This document shows positions 9,036 to 18,426 of a DNA stretch of 64,000 nt, one piece after another. Origin of the DNA: Sphingopyxis sp. JAI108. GTDB taxonomy: Bacteria > Pseudomonadota > Alphaproteobacteria > Sphingomonadales > Sphingomonadaceae. The notes below the pieces were generated by a model. That model was given only the letters and a program-made list of their open reading frames with translations, had not been told where the DNA came from and ran no database searches. The translations under genes were made by a program, and so were the position numbers. The DNA lies in NCBI RefSeq assembly GCF_013410105.1, contig NZ_JACCCJ010000001.1, positions 930,001 through 994,000 on the forward strand, read 5' to 3'. Each line of letters opens with the position of its first letter. Position 1 is the stretch's first letter.

Positions 9036-10472
9036 ATGACCCTGGGCCGCCGCGAAATCATGGCCGGAGCCGGTGCGCTCGCGCTCGCCGCCGCCGTGCC
9101 GACCGCCGCACGCGCCGCCACTGGCTTCGCCAGCAAGCGCCCCGTCCCCGCCGAGCGCGCCTTCACCAGCCCCGCGATCGAGGCCGAGATCGCGCGCGTG
9201 AAGGCGCGGATCGCCGACCCCGAACTCGCCTGGCTGTTTGAGAATTGCTACCCGAACACGCTCGACACGACGGTCCAGACGGGCACGCTCGATGGCCGCC
9301 CCGACACCTTCGTCATCACCGGCGATATCGAGGCGATGTGGCTGCGCGACAGCTCGGCGCAGGTGCAGCCCTATATCCACCTCGTCGCCAAGGATCCGAA
9401 GCTGAAGCGGCTGTTTCAGGGGCTGATCCAGCGGCAGGCGCGCTGCATCCTGATCGACCCCTATGCCAATGCGTTCGACAAGGACCCGACCGCGCCGTCG
9501 AAGCTCGAATGGTCGCAGACCGACAAGACCGAGATGAAGCCCGGCGTCGCCGAGCGCAAATGGGAGATCGACTCGCTCTGTTACGCGATGCGCCTGTCCC
9601 ACGAATATTGGACGCGCACGAAGGACAAGGCACCGTTCGACGAGACATGGTCGCGCGCGATGAAGCTCGCGGTCCAGACCTTCCGCGAACAGCAGCGCAA
9701 GGACGGGCCGGGGCCGTACAGCTTTCAGCGTCCCGCGCTCCAGCCGTCGGACAGCCTGATGCTCGGCGGCTATGGCCGGCCGACGAAAAAGATCGGGCTG
9801 ATCCACTCGATGTTCCGCCCGTCGGACGACGCGTGCCTTTATCCCTTCCTGATCCCGTCGAACCTGTTCGCGGTGTCGGTGCTGCGCAAGATCGCGACCG
9901 TCCACCGCGAAGCGCGCGCCGACAATGCGGCGGCGGCCGCCGCCGAGACGCTCGCCGCCGAGGTCGAGACCGCGCTGAAAGCGCATGCGCTGATCGACGA
10001 CGGCAAGGGTGGGCAGGTCTGGGCCTATGAAATCGACGGTTTCGGCAATTATGTCTTTATGGACGATGCCAATGTGCCCAGCCTGTCGGGCCTGCCGCTG
10101 ATCGACGTTGTCGACAGGAACGACCCGCTGTTCCGCCGCACCGCCGAACTCGCCTGGTCCGACCGCAACCCCTATTTCTTCAAGGGCACAGCGGCCGAGG
10201 GGATCGGCGGGCCGCACATCGGCCTCGATATGATCTGGCCGATGTCGATCATCACCCGCGCGATGAACGCCGACGACGATGCGACAATCCTGCAATGCCT
10301 GCGCTGGCTGAAGACGACGCACGGCGGCACCGGCTTCATGCACGAAAGCTTCCACAAGGACGATCCGAAGAATTTCACGCGCAGCTGGTTCGCGTGGGCC
10401 AACGCGCTGTTCGGCCAGCTGATCGTCGAGGTCGCCGACAAGCGTCCCGCGCTGCTGTCGCGGCCGCTGTGA
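9036..10472 (+). CDS. GH125 exo-alpha-1,6-mannosidase
   Basis: The product is 478 aa. GH125 (old DUF1237) enzymes remove non-reducing alpha-1,6-mannose with inversion. The hallmark GDIEAMWLRDSSAQVQPY lies near residues 94-111. RKWEIDSLCYAMRLS and the late GGTGFMHESF follow the family pattern. The N-terminus LGRREIMAG is a twin-arginine signal, so export is probably as a folded protein. ATG 9036 has GGAGA five bases upstream; an earlier in-frame ATG at 9018 overlaps the GH92 stop (ATGA) and may reflect coupling. Together with the GH92 enzymes it would complete exo-degradation of an alpha-1,6 backbone once the alpha-1,2/1,3 branches are removed. Confidence 0.92.
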   Translation: MTLGRREIMAGAGALALAAAVPTAARAATGFASKRPVPAERAFTSPAIEAEIARVKARIADPELAWLFENCYPNTLDTTVQTGTLDGRPDTFVITGDIEAMWLRDSSAQVQPYIHLVAKDPKLKRLFQGLIQRQARCILIDPYANAFDKDPTAPSKLEWSQTDKTEMKPGVAERKWEIDSLCYAMRLSHEYWTRTKDKAPFDETWSRAMKLAVQTFREQQRKDGPGPYSFQRPALQPSDSLMLGGYGRPTKKIGLIHSMFRPSDDACLYPFLIPSNLFAVSVLRKIATVHREARADNAAAAAAETLAAEVETALKAHALIDDGKGGQVWAYEIDGFGNYVFMDDANVPSLSGLPLIDVVDRNDPLFRRTAELAWSDRNPYFFKGTAAEGIGGPHIGLDMIWPMSIITRAMNADDDATILQCLRWLKTTHGGTGFMHESFHKDDPKNFTRSWFAWANALFGQLIVEVADKRPALLSRPL

Positions 10473-10485
10473 GCGGGAGGGGGCG

Positions 10486-12822
10486 ATGATCACGACCAGC
10501 CGCCGCCAGCTTCTTGCCACCACCGGCCTGCTCGCGCTCGGCGGCGCGATCCCGGCCGGCTGCTCGCGCGTCGCGGGCGGGGGCGGCGAACTCGCCGTCG
10601 GCAAGCCCAACCTTTTCATCGGCACCGGCGGGCACGGCCACACCTTCCCCGGCGCGTCGCTGCCGTTCGGGATGGCGCAATTGAGCCCCGATACGAACAC
10701 CCACGGCTGGGACGCCTGTTCGGGCTATCACCAGAAAGATGGCTCGATCATGGGGTTCAGCCATACTCATCTGTCGGGAACCGGAATCGGCGACATGCTC
10801 GATGTGCTCGTCGTGCCGACGCGGCGCGAGCTGAAGCTCGAACCCGGCACGATCGAAAAGCCCGGCGAGGGCTTTCGTCAGCGCTACTCGGACGAACATG
10901 CCGAACCTGGCTATTACCGCGTGAAGCTCGAGACCGGCGTGCTCGCCGAACTCACCGTGACCGAACGCTGCGGGCTGCACCGCTATCATTTCGGGCAAGG
11001 GGCAGGGCATATCCTGATCGATTTCGCCCACGCGATCGAGGATGACTGGGACAAGGGGATCGTCGTCGAAAAGGCGTCGCTCGACCTCGGCGACGACGGC
11101 ACGCTTACCGGCAGTCGGCAGGTCAACCGCTGGGCCAAGGGCCGTCACATCCATTTCGCGCTGCAGATGTCGCGCCGCCCCGACCGCGTCCAATTCTTCG
11201 GCGACGACGGTAATCCCGCGCCCGACGGCGCGACGTCGATCAAGGGTAACAAGCTCAAGGTCGCCTTCTTCTTCGACGAGGCGGGCGGCGACCCGATCCT
11301 GATCAAGACCGGCCTCTCGGCGGTCGACGTGCAGGGCGCGCGCGATGCGCTCGCCGGTGAAGCGAAGGGCTGGGATTTCGACGGCGCGGTCACGGCCGCG
11401 CGCGCCACTTGGACCAAGGCGCTCGGCGGCGTCCGCGTGTCGGGCGGCACCGAGGCGCAGCGCGTCATCATGGCGAGCGCGCTCTATCACGCGCAGCTCG
11501 CGCCGACGCTTTTCACCGACCGCGACGGCCGCTATGTCGGGCTCGACCGGCAGGTCCACCGCGCGGAAAAGGGTGAGGAAGCCTTCAGCACCTATTCGCT
11601 GTGGGACACCTATCGCGCGCTCCATCCACTCTTGACGCTGATCGATCCCGACCGTGCCGCGCTGCTGACGCGCGACATCTGCCGCCAGACCGCGCAGAGC
11701 CCCGCGGGCCCGCTCGTCTGGCCGCTGCAGGGGGTCGAGACCGCGTGCATGATCGGCTGGCACGGCGTGTCGGTGCTCGCCGAGGCGCATGCGAAGGGAA
11801 TCGCGGCCGACTATGCCGCCGCCTGGCCCAATATCCGCCGCCGCGCCTTCGACCGCGACTACAAGGATATCGACAGCACCTTGGGCCGCGGCTTCTATTA
11901 CGACCTCGGCTATATCCCGTGCGACGAGGTGTGGGAGTCGGTCAGCCGGACGCAGGAATATGCCTATGACGACTGGGCGATGGCGCACCTTGCCGACGCA
12001 GTCGGCGCGAAGGAGGACGCCGCGGCGCTGCGCAAGCGCGCGCAAAATTATCGCGGCGTCATCGACCCCGAAACGCGCTTCGCGCGCCCCCGCTTCAAGG
12101 ATGGCAGCTGGTGGCAGGATTATGATCCCGTCCAGATCGGCCACAACGTCAAAAAGTGGCGCGACTATACCGAGGCGAATGGCTGGCAGGCGACCTTCCT
12201 CAACCAGCATGACGTCTACGGGCTGATCGAGCATTTCGGCGGCGACGCGGCGTTCGAGAAACAGCTCGACGCGCTGTTCAACGCGCCCTCGACCTTGCCC
12301 GACAATGCGCCGCCCGACATTTCGGGGCTGGTCGGTCAATATGCGCACGGCAATGAGCCGAACCACCATGTCGCCTATATGTACGCCTATTGCGGCGCGC
12401 CCGCGAAGGCGCAGGCGATGGTGCGGCGCCTGCTCACCGAAATGTACAAGAACGACCCTGACGGGGTGATCGGCAATGACGATTGCGGCCAGATGAGCGC
12501 GTGGTTCATCCTCTCGGCGCTCGGCTTTTATCCGGTCGATCCGGTGAGCGCGATCTACGTCTTCGGATCGCCGCTGTTCGACGTCGCCGAGGTGACGGTG
12601 GGCGCGGGCAAGGCGCTCACCGTCCGCGCCGAGGGCAATGGCCCCGATCGTCCTTACGTGCAGTCGGTGCGCTGGAACGGCAAGCCGTGGAGCAAGAACT
12701 GGATCGCGCACGCCGACCTGATCGGCGGCGGCGAGCTGGTCTTCGAAATGGGCGCCACGCCGTCAGCGTTCGGCACCGCAAAGGCCGATCGCCCGCCCTC
12801 TTTCGACACTGCTCTCGCATGA
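10486..12822 (+). CDS. GH92 alpha-mannosidase (canonical acid residue)
   Basis: The product is 778 aa, starting at ATG 10486 behind a strong GGGAGGGGG site and 14 bases after the GH125 stop. The N-terminus TSRRQLLATTG is a Tat signal. A Cys in PAGC follows, but Pro at -3 makes a lipobox doubtful. Motifs: LFIGTGGHGHTFPGA, GFSHTHLSGTG, TYSLWDTYRALHPL, HGNEPNHH with Glu624 as expected general acid, and GNDDCGQMSAWFILSALGFY. It keeps both the acid and the acidic GNDD motif lost in the copy at 6679-9021, so ordinary alpha-1,2 or alpha-1,3 mannosidase activity is the default expectation. The preceding Tat-type GH125 suggests the two are exported together. Confidence 0.92.
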   Translation: MITTSRRQLLATTGLLALGGAIPAGCSRVAGGGGELAVGKPNLFIGTGGHGHTFPGASLPFGMAQLSPDTNTHGWDACSGYHQKDGSIMGFSHTHLSGTGIGDMLDVLVVPTRRELKLEPGTIEKPGEGFRQRYSDEHAEPGYYRVKLETGVLAELTVTERCGLHRYHFGQGAGHILIDFAHAIEDDWDKGIVVEKASLDLGDDGTLTGSRQVNRWAKGRHIHFALQMSRRPDRVQFFGDDGNPAPDGATSIKGNKLKVAFFFDEAGGDPILIKTGLSAVDVQGARDALAGEAKGWDFDGAVTAARATWTKALGGVRVSGGTEAQRVIMASALYHAQLAPTLFTDRDGRYVGLDRQVHRAEKGEEAFSTYSLWDTYRALHPLLTLIDPDRAALLTRDICRQTAQSPAGPLVWPLQGVETACMIGWHGVSVLAEAHAKGIAADYAAAWPNIRRRAFDRDYKDIDSTLGRGFYYDLGYIPCDEVWESVSRTQEYAYDDWAMAHLADAVGAKEDAAALRKRAQNYRGVIDPETRFARPRFKDGSWWQDYDPVQIGHNVKKWRDYTEANGWQATFLNQHDVYGLIEHFGGDAAFEKQLDALFNAPSTLPDNAPPDISGLVGQYAHGNEPNHHVAYMYAYCGAPAKAQAMVRRLLTEMYKNDPDGVIGNDDCGQMSAWFILSALGFYPVDPVSAIYVFGSPLFDVAEVTVGAGKALTVRAEGNGPDRPYVQSVRWNGKPWSKNWIAHADLIGGGELVFEMGATPSAFGTAKADRPPSFDTALA

Positions 12823-12989
12823 GCCCGAAAAAGAATAATTGGTAGCGAAAAGACAATGATAAGAACGGAATCCGTCGTGAAATCTCCCCAAATCCCGCCA
12901 CACCGGCGCGCCGGATCGATGGCTTCGGCCTTGCATGGCGGTCCGGCCCCCTCCACAAGCCTGACCGACCGAGCGAAGGGGTGGCGCTG

Positions 12990-13910
12990 ATGGATGGTCC
13001 CGTAACAGACCGCGGCGAAACGCGCCTGTTCGCCGGCGTCGAGTTGGGGGGCACCAAGTGCATCTGCACGCTCGCGTCGGGACCGGACGACATTCGCGAC
13101 CAGCGAACGATCGCGACCACCGTGCCCTGGGAAACGCTGCCCGCGATCAAGGCGGTGCTCGATAGCTGGGCGTCGTCATACGGCTTCTGCGCTCTCGGTA
13201 TCGCTTCCTTCGGGCCGATCCGGCTCGATCCCGCAATGGCTGATTACGGCCAGATCGGCGCGACGAACAAAGCCGATTGGGAAGGCGCCGACCTGCTCGG
13301 GCCGCTGCAATCGGCCTTCGATGTCCCGATCGGGTTCGACACCGACGTCAACGGCGCCGCGCTCGCGGAAATCCGCTGGGGCAGCGGGCGCGGTCTCGAC
13401 GACTTTGCCTATGTCACCGTCGGCACCGGGGTCGGGGTGGGGCTGATCGTCCACGGCCGTCCGACGCGCGGTTTCAGCCACAGCGAAATTGGCCATGTCC
13501 TCGTGCCGCGCCTTGATGGCGACGATATGACGAGCGTCTGCCGTTTCCACGATAATTGTGTCGAGGGGCTCGCCTCGGGAACGGCGCTGAACGCCCGGCT
13601 CGCCGGCCGGTCCTTGTCGGACGTCGCGGCCGATGATCCGGTGTGGGAGCCGATCGTCCACACGCTGGCAACGATGGTGCACGCGCTCGCCTGCACGACC
13701 GGGCCGATGCGCGTCGCGATGGGTGGCGGCGTGCTCGCCGGCCAGCCGCAACTGCTGCCGCGGATCAACGCGCGGCTTGAGGAGAGCCTCGCGGGCTATA
13801 TGCAGATTCCCGGCGGCGGCGCCTATGTCCGGTCGCCCGAACTCGGAACCATGGCGGGTCCGCTCGGCGCCATCGCGCTCGCGATGGACGCGGCCGGCGT
13901 CCGCGCATGA
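12990..13910 (+). CDS. ROK-family sugar kinase (fructokinase/mannokinase type)
   Basis: The product is 306 aa and cytoplasmic. It has an N-terminal phosphate-binding GVELGGTKC, NGAALAEIRWG, GTGVGVGL and the ROK zinc motif in CRFHDNCVEGLASG, where the EGLASG ending is typical of bacterial fructo/mannokinases. ATG 12990 has AAGGGG eight bases upstream; an in-frame GTG at 12981 overlaps that site. It would phosphorylate mannose or fructose with ATP, feeding glycolysis through fructose-6-phosphate, which fits the mannosidase context. The 167-base gap before it is AT-rich around 12830-12870 and may hold its own promoter, but no clear -35/-10 pair was found. Its stop overlaps the next open frame by ATGA. 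Confidence 0.88.
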   Translation: MDGPVTDRGETRLFAGVELGGTKCICTLASGPDDIRDQRTIATTVPWETLPAIKAVLDSWASSYGFCALGIASFGPIRLDPAMADYGQIGATNKADWEGADLLGPLQSAFDVPIGFDTDVNGAALAEIRWGSGRGLDDFAYVTVGTGVGVGLIVHGRPTRGFSHSEIGHVLVPRLDGDDMTSVCRFHDNCVEGLASGTALNARLAGRSLSDVAADDPVWEPIVHTLATMVHALACTTGPMRVAMGGGVLAGQPQLLPRINARLEESLAGYMQIPGGGAYVRSPELGTMAGPLGAIALAMDAAGVRA

Positions 13911-13951
13911 GGAGGTTGGACAGCGCCCGGGCTTCGCGGCACAAGGGCGCG

Positions 13952-16282
13952 ATGAAACGCCTGACCGCGGCCGCCGCGCTGCTCGCCCTCCTGCCGATCC
14001 AGTCCTTCGCCGAGCAGCCGGCGCCCGACCCGCTCGCCTTGGTCGACCCGATGATCGGCACCGGCCCCGAAGGCCACACCTTCCCCGGCGCGACCGCGCC
14101 CTTCGGCATGGTCCAGCTGTCGCCCGACACCGACGCGACGTGCCAGATCCGCGACTGCTACGATCATGCCGCGGGCTACAGCTATAACGACCCCACCATT
14201 CAGGGGTTCAGCCACACGCATTTCTCGGGCGCCGGCCATTCGGACCTCGGCGACATCCTCGTCATGCCGCAGGTGGGTAAGGTCAAGCTCGATCCGGGCG
14301 ATCCCCAAAAGCCCGGCTCGGGCTATCGCCAGCGCTTCGACCACGACACCGAAAAGGCGAGCCCCGGCTACTACGCCGTCACGCTCGCCGACAGCGGCAT
14401 CCGCGCCGAACTCACCGCGGGAACGCGCGTCGGCGTCCACCGCTACAGCTTTCCGGCGGGCAAGGACGCGCACCTGCTCCTCGACCTCCGCTCGTCGCTC
14501 TATGATTATCCGGGCAAGATCCTCTGGTCCGGCCTCCACCTCCGCCCCGACGGCACGCTCACCGGCTTCCGCGAAACGCGCGGCTGGGCGCCGGGGCGCA
14601 AGCTTTTCTTCGCGATGCGCTTCTCGGCGCCGCTCAAGTCCCACGCCTTCCTCGATCGCGACGAGAAAATTCCCTACAAGGGCTTTCAGGCACCCGGCCG
14701 CGGTAGCGACGCGCTCGCCGAAAAGCTCGGCAAGGCGCTCGAAGCGCGGCTCGATTTCGGCGCGCTGACCGGCCCGCTCGAAGTCCGCGTCGCGCTCTCG
14801 GGCGTCGACGAGGCCGGCGCGGTCGCCAACCTCGATGCAGAAGGCGCCGGCTTCGACGCCGTCCGCGCCCGCACCGAAGCCGAATGGCGCAAGGCGCTCG
14901 GCGCGCTCGAAATCGAGGCGCCCGCGCCGATGCGCACCAACCTCTACACCGCGCTCTACCACAGTCTGCTCGCGCCGAGCGTGTGGAGCGACGTCGACGG
15001 GCGCTATCGCGGCCCCGACGATCAGGTCCATGCCGCAAAGGATTTCACCTTCCGCTCGACTTTCTCGCTCTGGGATACGTTCCGCGCCCAGCATCCTTTG
15101 CTGACGCTCGTCCAGCCCGACAAGACCAACACCGACATCGTCAAATCGCTCGTCGCGAGCCGCAAGGTGAGCCCGCACGGCATCCTCCCCGTGTGGCAGT
15201 TCCACGGCCGCGAAACCTGGACGATGATCGGCTACCACGCGGTCCCCGTAATCGCCGACGCCTATATGAAGGGCGTGGGCGATTTCGACGCGAACGAGGC
15301 ATTGGACGCGATGGTCGCGAGCGCCGAATACGCCCCCTATGGCGGGCTCGGCGATTATATGAAGCTCGGCTATGTTGCGATCGACCGCGAACCCGAAGCG
15401 GCGTCGAAGACGGTCGAATATGCCTATGACGACTGGACGATCGCGCGGATGGCGGAAAAGATGGGCCGCAAGGACATCGCCGACCGCTTCTACAAGCGCG
15501 CCGGTTACTGGCGGAACAGCTTCGATGCGAAGACCGGCTGGCTGCGCGCGCGCAAGGCCGACGGCAGCTTCCGCACGCCGTTCGACCCGACCGCGATCAA
15601 CTATGGTTCGGACTATACCGAGGGTAACGCGTGGCAATATAGCTGGTTCGTGCCCCAGGATCAGGCCGCGCTCTTCCGCGTCCTCGGCGGCGATGCAAAG
15701 ACGGTGGCAAAGCTCGACGCGATGTTCGACTATGACATCTCGAAGCTCGATTACAGCCATGCCGAGGATATTGCGGGCCTCATCGGCCAATATATCCACG
15801 GCAACGAGCCGAGCCACCATGTCGCCTATCTCTACGCCTATGCGGGAGCGCCTTGGCGGACGCAGGAGCGGCTGAAGCAGATCGTCGACAGCCAGTATAA
15901 ACCGACTCCCGACGGCCTGTCGGGCAATGACGATCTGGGCCAGATGTCGGCATGGCTTGTCTTCACCGGGCTCGGTTTCTATCCCGTAGCGCCGGGGTCG
16001 AACCAATATGTGATCGGGCGCCCCTTCGTCGACCGTGCGGTGTTGAACCTGCCGGGCGGCAAGCGTTTCACCGTCGAGACGGCGGGCCTCTCCGACGCCA
16101 ATCCCTATGTCGGCAAGGTCGAATTCAACGGCAAGCCGCTCACCCGCAGCTGGATTTCTGACGCCGAAATCCGCAGCGGCGGCACGCTGCGCTTCACGAT
16201 GCAGGCGAAGCCAAATGCCGCGTGGGGCAAGGCCTCCGGCGCACGCCCCTATTCGCAATCGACCGAGCGCCGCGCACCCTGA
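13952..16282 (+). CDS. GH92 alpha-mannosidase (canonical acid residue)
   Basis: The product is 776 aa. The frame is open from an ATG at 13907 overlapping the kinase stop. ATG 13952 is preferred because it begins a clean signal peptide (MKRLTAAAALLALLPIQSFA) and has AAGGG upstream. Motifs: DPMIGTGPEGHTFPGATAPF, GFSHTHFSGAGHSDLGD, TFSLWDTFRAQHPLL, HGNEPSHH with Glu619 as expected general acid, and GNDDLGQMSAWLVFTGLGFY. It is a third complete GH92 with a different export signal (Sec-like) from the Tat-type copy at 10486, so the copies may differ in location or in the linkages they prefer. It is the last gene of the locus; a hairpin follows at 16369. Confidence 0.92.
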   Translation: MKRLTAAAALLALLPIQSFAEQPAPDPLALVDPMIGTGPEGHTFPGATAPFGMVQLSPDTDATCQIRDCYDHAAGYSYNDPTIQGFSHTHFSGAGHSDLGDILVMPQVGKVKLDPGDPQKPGSGYRQRFDHDTEKASPGYYAVTLADSGIRAELTAGTRVGVHRYSFPAGKDAHLLLDLRSSLYDYPGKILWSGLHLRPDGTLTGFRETRGWAPGRKLFFAMRFSAPLKSHAFLDRDEKIPYKGFQAPGRGSDALAEKLGKALEARLDFGALTGPLEVRVALSGVDEAGAVANLDAEGAGFDAVRARTEAEWRKALGALEIEAPAPMRTNLYTALYHSLLAPSVWSDVDGRYRGPDDQVHAAKDFTFRSTFSLWDTFRAQHPLLTLVQPDKTNTDIVKSLVASRKVSPHGILPVWQFHGRETWTMIGYHAVPVIADAYMKGVGDFDANEALDAMVASAEYAPYGGLGDYMKLGYVAIDREPEAASKTVEYAYDDWTIARMAEKMGRKDIADRFYKRAGYWRNSFDAKTGWLRARKADGSFRTPFDPTAINYGSDYTEGNAWQYSWFVPQDQAALFRVLGGDAKTVAKLDAMFDYDISKLDYSHAEDIAGLIGQYIHGNEPSHHVAYLYAYAGAPWRTQERLKQIVDSQYKPTPDGLSGNDDLGQMSAWLVFTGLGFYPVAPGSNQYVIGRPFVDRAVLNLPGGKRFTVETAGLSDANPYVGKVEFNGKPLTRSWISDAEIRSGGTLRFTMQAKPNAAWGKASGARPYSQSTERRAP

Positions 16283-16368
16283 ATCGGTACGGACCACCCA
16301 GCGCGCACTTCCTGACGAAGGAGAGAAGGCGCTTCAGTCCGGGTTGATCATGCTCTAAGTCTCGATTC

Positions 16369-16392
16369 GAGCCCGCCTCAGCCTGCGGGCTC
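16369..16392 (+). terminator. Candidate terminator of the mannoside locus
   Basis: A perfect 8-bp stem GAGCCCGC/GCGGGCTC with an 8-base loop lies 87 bases after the last GH92 stop and 30 bases before the antiporter gene. No T-run follows, so rho-independent function is uncertain. Confidence 0.5.
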
Positions 16393-16421
16393 GGGCGTTA
16401 GGATCGGGTAGGGGACCGGCC

Positions 16422-18230
16422 ATGGCCGCCGAAACAGCACATGCCGCCGAAGCCGCCGCGCACGGGTTCGACTTGTTGCCGATCGTCATCCTGCTCGCCG
16501 CCGCCGTCGTCGCGGTGCCCTTGTTCAAACGGCTCGGGCTCGGCTCGGTGCTCGGCTATCTCGCCGCAGGGCTCACGATCGGCCCCTTCGGCTTGGCGCT
16601 TTTCTCGGACGCGCAGACGATCCTCCACGTCGCCGAACTCGGCGTCGTCATGTTCCTCTTCATCATCGGGCTGGAGATGCAGCCGTCGCGCCTGTGGGCG
16701 ATGCGCGGCGAGATTTTCGGGCTCGGCGCAGCGCAGGTCGGCGGCGCGATCGCGCTGCTGATCTGCGTCGGCCTCGCGCTCGGCTATCCGGTCGCGGCAA
16801 GCTTCGTCGCGGGCACCGGGTTCGTGCTGACCTCGACCGCGATCGTCATGCAGATGCTCGACGAACGGCGCGCGATGGGCCAACCCAAGGGGCGGCGGAT
16901 CATCGCGATCCTGCTGCTCGAGGATCTGGCGATCGTGCCCTTGCTCGCGCTCACCGCTTTCCTCGCGCCGGGCGGCGAAGCCGTCTCGATGACCGACCGG
17001 CTGATCGCCGTCGCGATCGGTCTCGGCGCGATCGGCGGGCTGATCCTCGCGGGCCGCTACCTGCTCGACCCGATGTTCCGCCTGCTCGGTCGCGCAAAGG
17101 CGCGCGAGGTGATGACCGCGGCGGCGCTGCTCGTCGTCCTCGGCGCCGCGCTCGCGATGCAGACGGCGGGGCTGTCGATGGCGATGGGCGCCTTTCTCGC
17201 CGGGGTGCTCCTCTCCGAATCCTCGTTCCGCCACCAGCTCGAGGCCGACGTCGAACCGTTCCGCGGCGTGCTGCTCGGCCTCTTCTTCCTCGGCGTCGGC
17301 ATGGCGCTCGATCTCGATATCGTCGCCGCCAATCTGGGCCTGATCGCAATCTCGGTCACCGCTTACATGACGCTCAAGATGATTATGATCTATGCGGTCG
17401 CTCGGCTGTTCAGGAGCAGCAATGCCGAGGCGGTCGAGCGCGCGGTGCTGATGGCGCAGGGGGGCGAATTCGCTTTCGTCCTTTATGCCGCGGCGGCAGC
17501 CGTCGGGATCATCGATGCGACAAGCAACGCGATCCTCACCGCGATCATTATCGTGTCGATGGTGCTGACACCGATCATGGTGATCCTGCACGACCGCTTC
17601 ATGCCGCGCGCCGAGGACAAAGCCGACGATCTCGACGTCGCCGACAATCTCGACGCCAGCGTGTTGATGATCGGCTTCGGTCGCTTCGGCCAGATCGTCA
17701 GCCAGCCGCTCTTCGCCAACGGCTGCACCATATCGCTGATCGATACCGACACGATCGCGATCCGCGAATCGATGGCCTTCGGCTTCAAGATTTATTATGG
17801 CGACGGGACGCGGCTCGACATCCTCCATGCGGCGGGAGCGCGGGACGCCAGGATGATCATTGTCGCCACCGACGACCGCGAAACGACGCTCAAGATCGTC
17901 GAACTGGTGAAGGCGGAATTCCCGCACACCCCGCTGCTCGCCCGCGCCTTCGACCGCGAACATGCGATCGAGCTGGTGAATGCCCACGCCGACTATCAGG
18001 TGCGCGAAACGTTCGAATCGGCGCTGGTGATGGCGGAGGAAGCGTTGCGGCGGCTCGAGGTCGATGAGCAGGCGATCGGCGACATCATGGACGAAACGCG
18101 GCGGCGCGATCAGGAACGGTTCGACATCGATATCTGCAACGGCGTCTACGCCAGTCGCCACCTGATCCAGGGCAATGTGCCGGTCGAAGACCGCGACCGA
18201 TATATCGTCAAACCCAGCGACGGACGCTGA
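16422..18230 (+). CDS. CPA2-family monovalent cation:proton antiporter (KefB/KefC type)
   Basis: The product is 602 aa. It is an inner-membrane Na+/K+:H+ exchanger with about 12 transmembrane segments over residues 15-390, including FLFIIGLEMQPSRLW and GTGFVLTSTAIVMQML, typical of CPA2 transporters. The cytoplasmic RCK/TrkA-N domain starts near residue 410 with the nucleotide-binding GFGRFGQ and continues to the C-terminus. ATG 16422 is preceded by TAGGGGA at normal spacing. Kef proteins export K+ under electrophile stress under glutathione control. Whether this one is glutathione-gated cannot be told, and no KefF/KefG-like ancillary gene is adjacent. It stands alone between the mannoside locus and the SDR gene. 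Confidence 0.9.
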   Translation: MAAETAHAAEAAAHGFDLLPIVILLAAAVVAVPLFKRLGLGSVLGYLAAGLTIGPFGLALFSDAQTILHVAELGVVMFLFIIGLEMQPSRLWAMRGEIFGLGAAQVGGAIALLICVGLALGYPVAASFVAGTGFVLTSTAIVMQMLDERRAMGQPKGRRIIAILLLEDLAIVPLLALTAFLAPGGEAVSMTDRLIAVAIGLGAIGGLILAGRYLLDPMFRLLGRAKAREVMTAAALLVVLGAALAMQTAGLSMAMGAFLAGVLLSESSFRHQLEADVEPFRGVLLGLFFLGVGMALDLDIVAANLGLIAISVTAYMTLKMIMIYAVARLFRSSNAEAVERAVLMAQGGEFAFVLYAAAAAVGIIDATSNAILTAIIIVSMVLTPIMVILHDRFMPRAEDKADDLDVADNLDASVLMIGFGRFGQIVSQPLFANGCTISLIDTDTIAIRESMAFGFKIYYGDGTRLDILHAAGARDARMIIVATDDRETTLKIVELVKAEFPHTPLLARAFDREHAIELVNAHADYQVRETFESALVMAEEALRRLEVDEQAIGDIMDETRRRDQERFDIDICNGVYASRHLIQGNVPVEDRDRYIVKPSDGR

Positions 18231-18300
18231 GCGAACCTTTATCCCCCGCCCGCCGCGCTCGGCAGCCGCGACGGGGGATGAGGTTGATTGTGCACAAAAA

Positions 18301-18338
18301 GAACATTAGGGGAACAAAATCTGTTCGTCAACAGATTT
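18301..18338. promoter_or_regulatory. LexA-like direct repeat and adjacent perfect palindrome
   Basis: GAAC-N7-GAAC at 18301-18315 is the reverse complement of the alphaproteobacterial SOS box GTTC-N7-GTTC. Two bases later a perfect 9-bp inverted repeat AAATCTGTT/AACAGATTT (18317-18325, 18330-18338) has a 4-base spacer. Both lie 89-126 bases upstream of the SDR start. Base composition alone predicts about one GAAC-N7-GAAC in a window this size, so LexA control is only a possibility; the palindrome is a better candidate for a dimeric repressor site. Confidence 0.35.
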
Positions 18339-18426
18339 ATCGCGCTTTTCCGTCTCCACCGTCCGCCCGGTTGACGTGAACGTCAATCGCGACCAAATGC
18401 ATAGCAAGCGAAGGAAAGGGAGTGTG

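Noticed and set aside
10486..10600. Possible lipoprotein signal on the middle GH92 (PAGC)
   Set aside because: Pro at position -3 and a twin-arginine start argue against a standard lipobox; recorded as a Tat signal only.
10375..16297. Two long minus-strand frames (778 and 824 codons) opposite GH92 genes
   Set aside because: Arginine/valine-rich compositions without motifs, exactly opposite GH92 coding sequence; both are strand shadows.
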